A stretch of DNA of 64,000 bases from Boletus sp. NGJ (taxonomy: Eukaryota; Basidiomycota; Agaricomycetes; Boletales; Boletaceae). The notes below the pieces were generated by a model. The model searched no databases, was not told the DNA's origin, and was given only the letters and a program-made list of their open reading frames with translations. The number at the start of each line of letters is the position of its first letter. The first letter of the stretch is position 1. The stretch is from assembly GCA_019096195.1 (NCBI GenBank), contig JAGTXK010000187.1, positions 620,001 through 684,000 on the forward strand, written 5' to 3'. A program made the translations under genes and the position numbers. Of this stretch, positions 25,641-35,725 are shown piece by piece.

Positions 25641-25683
25641 CTAAATTTACAAATCCAGATGCTCATGCCCCTTTTCATGGGCC

Positions 25684-28600
25684 ATGGCTGATATCGCATG
25701 CCCTGCTTGTGGTAAAATTACCAAGGGAGAACACAGGCTATCCCTTCACTCCTCTCGTTGGTGTACAAAGAATGTTTCAGGTCTTGCTGATCTAATTCAA
25801 CAGCATTGCAATCATACCCAAAATGTGGCTGAAAAAGAAGAGAGGCAAGTTCAGCTTCAAGCAGAGCAACAAGCTGAGAGAGAACGACTAGAGCATGAGT
25901 GGGACACATTGCAGGCACAGCACCTTGCAGATTTTCAGCATCTTGCAGTGAGTCGATCATGAAAAATATATATGACTACTATAGTATACTAACAAATGAA
26001 ACTAGTTTGATGCACCAAATTCCACTGAAGATATTGAATGAGGGCCATTAGGCCTCCCCATCCACAACTGTTGTCTCCCTCGTCACTACCGTGATGAACT
26101 CCCATCCATATCCATCCCTATACCAGCCCCTGCAGCTGTCCAGGAGCCAGTGCTACCCTCATTGTCAGATGTTGATGCCAGCCAACCCTCGGATGACATC
26201 ACAATGGATTGTGATTCATCAACATCCACAAGCAGTTCTTCTGGCATCATCTATGTTCGCACTGAATCCAATGGTAACAATTTATTCCAGCAATATCAAA
26301 GCAACTTCCCCTCCTATGACCCAGAAAACACCAGCTTGCTCAATCAGCTCTGTGATGGTCAAGCATTCCAACATTCTGACCCTGCACCTTCGACTTCACA
26401 CCTCAGTTCACAACTACCTGTGTCTTTTCGTGAAAGCTACTTTGCTCCGTTCCTCAATGCAACCATCTGGTGTCTGATGGGATGGTTTTGTTCTGGCTCG
26501 ACTCAAAAGTCCCTTGAGGACCTCAACACCCTAGTCCGGAACATCATCTTGGCCAATGACTTCAACCACGAAGACCTTCAGAACTTCAGTGCACAGCGGG
26601 AAACACAATGGCTTGACAAAGCGCTCCGTGACCCATCTTCCTCTTTTTTTTTTTTCCTCAGATGGATGGCGTACAACGTCAGTCCCCATTCGGCTGCCTT
26701 GTGAGAAGGTGAAGCAGCCAGAAGATATGGTCCCCAAGTTTCATGTTGAAGGACTCCATTATTGCAAGATTACAGATGTCATCAAGACTGCCTTCGAGGA
26801 ACCTGCAGCATGGACATTCCACTGTGCACCATACAAGATATTTTGGCAGCCAGACAAGGCTCGTTCACCTGAGCAAGTCATAACTGAGCTGAAAGGAACT
26901 TGCAATGGACAAAAGAAAGAAACCTAGACCTGATATCTGAAGCGTTGCTAACCAAAGCAATATGTGACAGAGAGAAAGGCAATTTCAAGACTAAGCAAAA
27001 CATGGTACTCTACCGGCTACTTATATACTACTGATAGTGGCGCACGGACCGTGCTATGCTGTGACGTCGTGGGTACTGGGTATGACATCACAGGAACGAG
27101 AGAATGTTAGTGTCCAATGGCAAAAGGGAGAAACGATGGAATGAGATGCATGTGGTATACGCATGTAAGTGAAATGTAGTCCGGAGCGTTCTAGATGCGG
27201 CTACGTTGTGATATATCAAAGGAAGCTAATAAATAGAAATGGAAATGAGAAATGAAAGGAGAAATGAAAAGGTAACGCATGAGGCGTTGCATAAGGTGAT
27301 CGTTGGATCTGGTATTGAGACGGGATCGTATCGGGTGATAGATCGGGTCTTGTCTACGTCTAAGGGTTAATCTAGCATGGGCTTGATTAGTACTTGGCGG
27401 TGCAAGGGATGATCTATGGCATGAACCAGGGATCGAGGATTGAGCGGAGGATTCGAGGATCTGGAGGCGAGCTCCTGATTAGTACTTGTGTAGCGTACCG
27501 AGCACTGCGTCAGGTACGGTCTACGGGTCTTGTGTGGATACCGAGCGCTGCATCAGGTATGTCCACAGGGTGTGGCAGTTTAGAGGCATGCGGGCCTGTG
27601 CTTGTGGTGATGAACGCCGGGGTTAGCTGTGAGGCTACTTGGTGTCGTAGTGTAGCAGGTACAACAAGGGTACAACTAGTGAAAGCGTACATAGGTGTAA
27701 TCGATGGTATGGCGTATCGTATGGGGGAGGATACAATGGGTGACTACTCTGGGTGTATGTGGGGTTAGGCTAGGGTGGAGTTTGGTGAAGGTAGGCGAAT
27801 GTATCGTCTATAGGTAGTGCGAGAGTGTAGTGGGGATGCTAATAGATAATGGGTATCAATGGTGAACATTTCATGAGCTATATACAGCAGATGCGGTGTT
27901 GGAGGAACAGGAGAAAATTGGAACATCCCCACAGGTTCCAGGCTGCAATCTTGAGACTGTGATTGCAGCAATCATGCTCTGGTCCGACTCGATGCATCTC
28001 GCCAGCTTCGGAAATGCAGCGCTTTGGCCGGTATATCTTTTTCTAGGAAATCAATCAAAGTATTCTTGTGCAAAGCCCACATCATTTGCCACACATCATC
28101 TTGCATATATACCCAAGGTGTGTGCCAACCAGACTAATACTGTGATCCCGGAAGCTAACAGTCTCTTATAGTTGTCTGATTCTATCCAGGACTTTTACAT
28201 GACAAATTTTGGTATGAGTGCATCCACTGCGGTGCTTACACATTGCAAGCGCGAACTCATGCAGGCAATTTGGGCATTTCTGCTCGATACCGACTTCATC
28301 AATGCGTATGAGAAGAGAATAGTGATCAAGTTCGCAGATGGAGTACTACGTCAGGTACTACTCCGGTTGTTTACTTATGCAGCAGATTACCCAGAGAAGT
28401 CTCTGTTACCACTTTGTCGCCATTCAATGATCTGATATAACTACAGAATCCTACTAGTGTGTATCAAATTTCTTGGTAACTGTCCATGCCCTCGTTGTTT
28501 GATCACAAAGGACAAGATCTACAAGCTTGGGACCAAGGTTGATCAGTGGATACGCAATAAGAAGGCATGTGTGGATAGTGAGGCACACCGCCGATCAATC

Positions 28601-31079
28601 GAAAATGCACGCAAGGCAGTATTTGACGCTGGACAGAGTGTTATTAGTAGGGCTGTGGAGAATATTATCAGGGTGACTTCTCTCATCCCAACTCGTGTGC
28701 ATACTTACATCTACTGGTAGCAATTTTGATAACTGACCAGCCCATTTCCTAGAATGCATTCTCTGAGAAGCTGTCAAGATTTGGGTTCAACTTCTATATG
28801 ATCTTCGTGCCTGATTTTATGCATGAGTTCAAACTTGGGGTCTGGAAGGCAACATTGACCCATCTCATTCAAATCCTATACGTAGCAGAGGAGAACACTG
28901 TATAAGAACTCAATGCGCAGTATGTCTCCTCAACTTATTTCTTATTGATTGTACTTAATGATCCAGTTTCCGCCTGGTACCAACATTTGGATGAGATACC
29001 ATTCGTAAATTCAACAGCAATGTCTCAGGTCTCACAAAACTTGCAGCAAGAGACTTCGAGGACATCCTCCAGGTACATGTCATTGCTATAGTTCCTGTCA
29101 TACGTCTGACATCATACTTTAGTGTGCCATCCCTGTATTTGATGGCCTACTCCCCAAGCCATACAATGGCATCACCCTCACCCTCCTGTTCGAACTCGCT
29201 ATATGGCATGCCCTTGAGAAACTACGTATGCACACTGAGACAACCCTGTTCAATCTGGAAAACAGTACAACACGTCTTGGCCATGCCTTTCGCAAGTTTG
29301 CACATGAATGCTGTGCAAAATTCAAAACATACAACCTCCCTCGTGAGACAGCTGCTTGGGCACAACGTAGGGCTGCCAAAAGTGCGAAAACGGAGGTGCC
29401 GGTGACGAGCAAGAACCCAAAAGAGGGGCGTCAGACACGCACTTTTAATATGTCAACATACAAGCTCCATGCCCTGGGGGACTACATGTCGACTCTATTC
29501 GGTGCTACGGGACCACAGACATTTATTCTACACAAACAGTGAGTGATTCTCAGTTGTTCCTTTCAAGTTTAACTAAACAATGTTCATCACCAGTCATAGG
29601 GAGAGTTAGAACACCGTCGGGTCAAGTGGTTCTACTCAAGGACCAACAAGATTTGCTTCACACAGGGAATTGCAAAGCACCAACAATGGGAGCATTTGCT
29701 CCATCGTATTCATAAAGAGAATCATTCCACTGGCATGGCTGGAACAAGCACCAGCCGTTCATCAGTGACAGGTGACTCACAAGGACGTGCGATACATGCT
29801 GATGAAGAGGAACTGCCTCAGTGTTCACCCGAAACTCACTATCAAATATCACAAAGCAGAAGAGACCATTTGGACGTTAATGCATGGCTATCGTGGAATC
29901 GAAATGACAAAGCTTTGGAGGTACGTCTGTGATACTCTCAGATTGTCATCCATTAGTACTAAGTACTACAGAAATTTCCCCGAAACTGAAGAACCACATC
30001 CTGGGGCGTTTGAGGCCTACTGGAGAGCTGGATGACGACTCCAAGGAACAGTTCACACAAGCCCAACGGAACGCTCTCTGCTTGATTAACAATCACATTT
30101 ATCAACACAAGGTACTTCGCATCAATTATACCACATACAACCTTCAACAGGAGCAAGACTCGCTCAACCCTCGCACAAATTCAGATATCATGGTCCTTGC
30201 ACACGAAGACGCAGACTCCCCAGGCCACCCCTACTGGTGTGCACGAGTTGTCAGGATCTTTCACATGGGCGTCCAGTACCGTGGCCCCAAGCTCCCCACC
30301 CACTCAACTGAGCAAATTGACGTCCTTTGGGTGTGCTGGTTTGCACACGTAATCAAAATGCGAGGTGCGGGTGGGCTGCGCGGCGTCTACCATGTATCGG
30401 GTTTTATCCTCAAGATGATTCTGATGCATTTGGGTTTGTCAATCCAGAGCAGGTCATTCATGTGGTACATGTGGTTCCTGCCTTTCGTTTTGGGCATACT
30501 ACTGCATTGTTACCACCATCCATAGCACGCTGCATGTCTGACAATGACGAGGATTGGGATTGGTACTATGTAAATATGTAAGTTCTACAATTTTCGAGTT
30601 CTGATGACTCCTTTCTAACTAGCCAGTGCAGTTTTGTCGATAGGGATATGTTCATGAGGTTTCGAGGTGGAGGTGTCAGGCATAAATCAACTTGTAATGC
30701 CACATGCTACCTTCTCGATGACTGTGACACACTCGACAAGCAATCGTTTACCCTTGAGCATGATCACAATGAATACGAGGGGATTGATGGCAGTGGTGAA
30801 GACAATACCACCATGGACTCGGGCAACTCTGGCAGTGCCGAAGAAGGAAGTACCAGTGAGGAGAGTGATGAAGATGCTGGGATGGGAGACAACAATTCTG
30901 GAGATGGCAACCAGCTCATTGACAGCGAACTTGACAATGAAATGGATGAGTATGGGTACAGTGGACTAGATCAAGTGCTGGATGACGAGGAAGACTCTGG
31001 AACGTCTGATAATGAAGATATGCTGGGCCTGGAGGACCAGGAAGATCCGAACAACGAGATCGAAGGTGATACACTCTGA
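25684..31079 (+). pseudogene. Plavaka-family transposase, degenerate
   Basis: Transposase of the agaricomycete Plavaka family. It opens with a zinc-finger-like CPACGKITKGEHRLSLHSSR and a Gln/Glu-rich coil. Family blocks follow in order: WRTTSVPIRLPCEKV, AFEEPAAWTFHCAPYKIFWQ, MLWSDSMHLASFGNAALWP, KFLGNCPCPRCL, RFGFNFYMIFVPDFMHEFK, LAARDFEDILQ, STYKLHALGDYM, GELEHRRVKWFY and VLRINYTTYNLQQEQDSLNP, ending in an acidic tail after DRDMFMRFRGGGVRHKS. Several short GT-AG introns are intact. Damage: TGA at 26039-26041, TAA at 28903-28905, TGA at 28992-28994, a frame break near 29595 and the LTR at 26890-27873. A 12-T run at 26644-26655 is either a 34-nt intron end or a frameshift. Confidence 0.85.
26890..27873. 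mobile_element. Solo LTR, family A, copy 2
   Basis: 984 bp, starting TGAAAGG and ending ACATTTCA, so the ends form the TG..CA inverted termini expected of an LTR. It is flanked by the 5-bp duplication TGAGC at 26885-26889 and 27874-27878. Same orientation and family as 23642-24683. It splits the transposase between QVITE and LYTADAV; dropping the LTR and one TGAGC restores this family block in frame. Confidence 0.88.
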
Positions 31080-31254
31080 ATAGAGCAGCCTTGGTAGTTT
31101 CTTGTCCAATTGTACACTTATCATGATTCGTGATTATCACAACTTTTTGCTGTCAGACTAGCAAGGACTCAGACTGGCACGAGCACAAGTTCAGAATTGA
31201 TTAGGTGTGACTCGGACATAAAGATGAGTTTTCAGTGCTACGGTATGCCGTGTC

Positions 31255-31384
31255 TAGCTACTAGACCTGGCATGGGAGAGTCACTTTGCTGATAGGTCTA
31301 GCTGGACCCAGCACAGGAGCGTCAGTTTGCTAATCGGTCTAGCAAGATCTGGCACAGAAAGATCACTTTCTCGTTAGGTCTGAC
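31255..31384. repeat. Right subterminal repeats, inner part
   Basis: At least four spaced copies of GGTCTAGC/CTAGACCTGGC type words with CACTTT or CAGTTT between them. The array is interrupted by the LTR at 31385-32391 and resumes from 32405. Confidence 0.6.
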
Positions 31385-32391
31385 TGTTACGCTGGGTAAC
31401 AATGTGACACGTTCCCATATAACCCCTGTTGGATTATAGGACTAGCAGGACTTGAGGAAAGTATACCTCCAGAGGCCCAAGGTTTCCTCTGACTGGGGAC
31501 CAACTGCTAGCTTTACGTAGAGTCCTCTCGTTACCTCTACGACCAATGGTGGAGTCTTGGATTTACCACGGTGGCGTGATCCTTCGTGAAGGATGGGCAG
31601 ACCGGATGCAAAGGCCAGAGATAGTTGCCTTCTGTCAGCTAGTTCTCTGGGCTTATATGGCCTAGTGCCGGTGGCGAAGTCCCGGGCTTTACAAGTTGCC
31701 AGTGGCAGAGTCCTGGGCTTACTGGGTCAGTGGCGAAGTCCTGACTGACGGCGACCAACCTCTGTTGGTTGTTGGAGTTGCTGAAGCTTTAGAAGCCTGT
31801 AACAGCAACAATGGTGCACAAGTGCGAAGTGATAAGAAAGATGATCACAAGCGCAAGGGTGATCACCTCCAGAACATGGGAGAAGGCTTCTGAGGTGAAG
31901 TGGAACCTTTTAGCAGGAGAAGCAGGTAGATTACATGGGAAGGAGTGTAGATCTAGGTTAGAGTTACATGAAGGGCCTGCGTCCCTATTTATAGGCCTTA
32001 CCCGTCTAGGGTAGGCTTCATAATGAATATAGTAATTGTTAGTCGCAGACAAAAGATTACTATAAACGGATCAAGGCATGAGTCAAAATGGGAAGGTAGG
32101 AATACTAGACTATGCACGAGAGAGCACAGCCAAGGAGGCAATGTCTATGATCGGATCAAGAAGAAAGAAAGCATATATCAGATAAATGAGGGAGGCAGTG
32201 TCCATACCAAATGGGTAGGTTCCTGAAAAGGAGGTTACGAATAACTTCCTAGAAAGGAGGTTCTGGATGGGGCAATGCCTGAGTTAGTGTCGCAGGGGAA
32301 TCCCTGGTCCGAGTCAAAGAATAGGTCGTCCCATAGTCCTACGGGAGGTGAAGGAAGGGGAAAAGATGTACCCCCTTCGGTAACCGTAACA
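31385..32391. mobile_element. Solo LTR, family B
   Basis: 1007 bp with perfect 7-bp inverted ends (TGTTACG and CGTAACA), flanked by the duplication CTGAC at 31380-31384 and 32392-32396. It is unrelated to family A over most of its length. It carries four degenerate direct repeats of a GGTGGCGAAGTCC type unit between about 31550 and 31745. A stretch near 31960-32060 (ending in short AT-rich words around a TATTTATAGG motif) resembles 35310-35430 in the Copia-like LTR further right. No internal region is attached. Confidence 0.85.
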
Positions 32392-32546
32392 CTGACTAGA
32401 GGTGGGACAGTAGTGTGATTTTCTTGCTAGGCCTCATACAACCTAGCAATACATGTATTTGATTTTCATCAGACTCTACTAGATCTAAGACAAGTTCACA
32501 AGGGCTAGGTAGGTGCTACTAGTCCTGGTGGATTTCTCCGAGGTTT

Positions 32547-32582
32547 GGTAGGCCTTGCAAGATTTTGCCACTTTTGCTGATG
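32547..32582 (-). repeat. Right terminal inverted repeat
   Basis: Inverted partner of 22065-22100. The outermost 14 bases (CACTTTTGCTGATG on the plus strand) match perfectly. Immediately followed by GAGTATG. Confidence 0.75.
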
Positions 32583-35274
32583 GAGTATGTGTGATCTTTG
32601 CGAGACAGATCTCATCCCTGCTGACGAGGTCAACTCCGCAGAGCATAAAGGCGTGGGTCAAGCACACAAAACATGCTTCACAGTCTCTGTTACATAGGTG
32701 AGATGGAAACCTCGAGATGGCCATTGCCTTGTGCAGAGAAGCACTTGAGCACTGTGGCACCATCTGACTGAGGTCCATCCTCTTCCATCTGTTCATGTTC
32801 AACAACACACTTTGTCTCTGGATCCGCCAAGTATGGATAGCAATTGGGAATCATGGGTGCATTACCATACATGCCCAAGTCAAGCTTTCAAAACAGTGAC
32901 ATTTGATGGAAAATGTTAGTTTAATATATTTTCAATATTGTGTGAATATAAGTATGATGTGCTTGAAGTAATATGAAGGCTGTCTGTGGTATGGCATATA
33001 TGATATATTTATGTGACATAACACCTTGGATGTCCACCAGACATCCAGAGAGGCTCCAGAGGTCATTCAGGTGTGACGACCAGTCAGTGTCACTCTCCAT
33101 GCATTGGAGAGACATAGGACCATATGCTGTGCTGCCATAACAGGTAAGATGTCTAGCCCCACTGTCTGCCAAATAGCCCAGGTGTTCTGGCATCAGACAA
33201 GGAAATGTGTGATCACTGAGAATGTGCACAAATTTAATTTACTATTGTGATAGAAATGTCTATAATAGTATGTACTAATCTGGTTGATTACAGTAAGCTA
33301 ATCAAGTGTAGCCAACCTTTCCTAATGCTTCAGAACTTAGACAAATTTTTGCAAGTGAAGTCACATGACAGTTGATTATGTCACATGCAAATTTTCAAGT
33401 CGCAGCTGGAACGCTCAACATTCAACCTACTTTTCCAACAACCACAGCTGCACAATCTTGCCCTAAGTTGCCCATATCCCAGGCCTGCATAAACTGTGCA
33501 TGCCACACAGTGCAGCACTGCCTTTATCATTGCTGTCCCCACTGCCATCTGAGTCCTGCTGCCCATTTCATTGAAACACCAAGTATCCACCCACCTCCGT
33601 GTGTACCCAAGCCACCTTACTAGCTCATGGCACTCAAAAGTGTGCCTGAGCCTTGTCTCTACCCACTTATTTATGTTATTACATTTCAATGTACTGGATA
33701 TTCTAATAATTCAATCTGTTATGTTAAGCCTGCTGTGCTTGTTGTGCTATTTGAGTGAATGTAAGATCTATTTATATTGCACCAAAACTATATAAAAACA
33801 TGGATGTTCACTGGATGCCTGCTGGATATTGAGTGGATGCTCAGGTTGGAGTTGTTGACACAGTTGGCTTGAAACATAAATGGAATGTCCAAATCCCTGA
33901 GAGCTGACTAACAATACAATGGACAAATAAATTACATGCAGTAAGTGATAATAACCATGTTTAGCATGTCACTCACCAAACAATTGATGGAAATCCTCAG
34001 CCACACCACTCACTGATGTAAGTCCAACATAAACGAATTTTGACATCCACCAGATATTACCTTGACTTGGTTGTGTAAAGTACACAGAGAAGCACTTGAA
34101 CTTCCAACCCACACATTGCCTGGCCATACTATGAACCATACTTCTTGATAACCTTGAGGAGCCAGTGGCACAGTTATTCAGATTCAAACTCAGAGTGTCT
34201 TTGACTTTGAACTAAAATGTTTGGATGTTTGGATTTTATGCCACTCTTAACTTGGCATGATGGCCTAGAAGAAACCAATCTAATCTGTAAGTTAGTGGAG
34301 AATGGTAGGGGAAACTAGATCTGCCAACACTTTTTTTGCCTGTTTCATGTCTTTCATGTGTTCAGCCCTGTCAATGCTCTTTTTGCTTATTGCATTTTTT
34401 GGGTGAAACACATTCATTTTTTCACTTCCATCACATGCATTTCCTTTTTTGTCAATTCAAAACCATGTGGCTCACTTGTGGTGAATCCCTTGTTTGATAA
34501 TGCTTGCTTATTACTATGGGAGCTTATATAAGCTTTCTGCTGCACAACTGCAGATAGTAGCACAGCCACCACCTGGCGCCTGCATTTCACCAGGTAATCT
34601 TTTGTGTAGTTATAACTTCTACTCCTGAGTGATTCCCTTACAGCCCTCTATTGAGTGAAGTGCACTCTTTTCTGATGCTCCAACTGCACTGTTTGACCAT
34701 CATTGGTTGGTACTGTAGGTACTACTAGAGATCACAAAATACTGTTACTATGAGCAAGTAAGTAACCCAGTCTGAGTTCTAACATTGTTACCCTGTAAGG
34801 ACTGTGAGGTATGAGTGTTATGACCTCATAACAATGGGACACATGACCTGGTGAACCAAAGGCAATCTGAGTTCCTTTCAGGACCTGCTACTCTCCCTTC
34901 CTCTAAGTAGGCAAGGGTTTGATTGGCCAGCAAGTAATGTAGCAGGCTTTGTGGGCGTTTGGATAACCACCAAAGACCTAATATGCAAGCAACAAGATGT
35001 CCAGCTCCCAATGTATCCTGAGCAGCAACCATCTGCGATGTATGCTCAGCAAGGTTTCTACTACCTGCTCTCAACTCTGTGAGATGCAGACGCTGCTTAT
35101 AATCCCAGTCTGATAATAAGAAGTACCACGTCGGCAGTACGACGTATGCGACTTCGCTCTTGTCCTTAATGGGTAGTGAAGCAAACGAAGCAGCTAGTAA
35201 TATAGACGATTACTAGCATGAGGAGAAGCAATGCTTCCAGCTTTGACTTCTAGGAACAGAAGTCAGTGGGGGAG
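32583..35274. other. AT-rich stretch with mobile-element debris
   Basis: No intact gene. Short open pieces with Cys/His spacing (33372-33620, plus strand, with CINCACH and CCPHCH) and several minus-strand pieces (32690-32878, 32921-33229, 33969-34187) look like fragments of element-borne proteins, but I cannot assign them. The right edge ends in AGTGGGGGAG, a polypurine tract immediately before an LTR-like start at 35275. Confidence 0.35.
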
Positions 35275-35504
35275 TGGATATGACCGCACACCAGATTGAA
35301 TTGTGTAGATCAAGGTTAGGGCTTTACATGAAGGGCGAACGCCTGTATAAATAGATCTTCCCAATCTAGAGCAGGCTTCATATCATATATAGTAGTATTT
35401 GAATCACAGATCAAATGTTACTATAAGAGGAGATCAAAGCTTAGAAACCTTTGTACCATAGGTCTTCTCTTCAGTGACTACACTGAAGACTACAGTCTTC
35501 CACA
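35275..35504 (+). mobile_element. LTR-like segment, plus orientation
   Basis: Starts TGGATATGACC directly after a polypurine tract (AGTGGGGGAG) and ends CTTCCACA. It contains a TATAAATAG motif and, at its 3' end, two hairpin-forming words. The last 70 bp match, as inverted sequence, the 38814-38885 part of the Copia-like LTR. Interpreted as a 3' LTR of a plus-strand Copia-type element whose body has decayed. Confidence 0.5.
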
Positions 35505-35513
35505 CACAACCAC

Positions 35514-35725
35514 TGTGGGAAGTGAAATTGCTGATGACAAGTGCAACCACACCTGAAATTTATGTGTGCAATTAGTGAATATCAATGTTCTGACAATGAA
35601 ATCTGGTGATTTGCATGACCACTGATTTGTGCAAAACACTTCTTGAATGTAGCATTCATTGATCAGCAATGCACGTGATCATGTAATCTGTGGCTGTACT
35701 ACCACCCTCGTATGAATATCCAACA
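35514..35725 (-). mobile_element. 3' LTR of minus-strand Copia-like element (partial match)
   Basis: Read on the minus strand it starts TGTTGGATATTC and is preceded by GTTTGAGGGGGAG, a polypurine tract, as expected for a 3' LTR. Its first 50 bp or so are nearly identical to the LTR at 38814-38935; the rest diverges. It abuts the plus-oriented segment at 35275-35504 with a 9-bp gap. Confidence 0.55.

Larger units (their letters stand above)
22065..32582. mobile_element. Plavaka-type DNA transposon with nested solo LTRs
   Basis: A 10.5-kb unit bounded by 36-bp inverted repeats (about 30 of 36 matching). It has subterminal arrays of a GYCTAGC-like motif on both sides. It carries two genes transcribed away from a 43-bp centre: an accessory gene on the minus strand (22561-25640) and a Plavaka-family transposase on the plus strand (25684-31079). 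Three solo LTRs lie inside it. Taking out the three LTRs and their extra target copies leaves roughly 7.5 kb. Both genes have stops, so this copy cannot be autonomous. The candidate host-site duplication GAGTATG abuts the right end but lies 7 bp away from the left repeat. Confidence 0.75.

Noticed and set aside
23642-27873. The two ~1 kb repeats as the paired LTRs of one full retrotransposon
   Set aside because: Each copy has its own distinct 5-bp target duplication, and the sequence between them is the two divergent transposon genes with no gag or pol.
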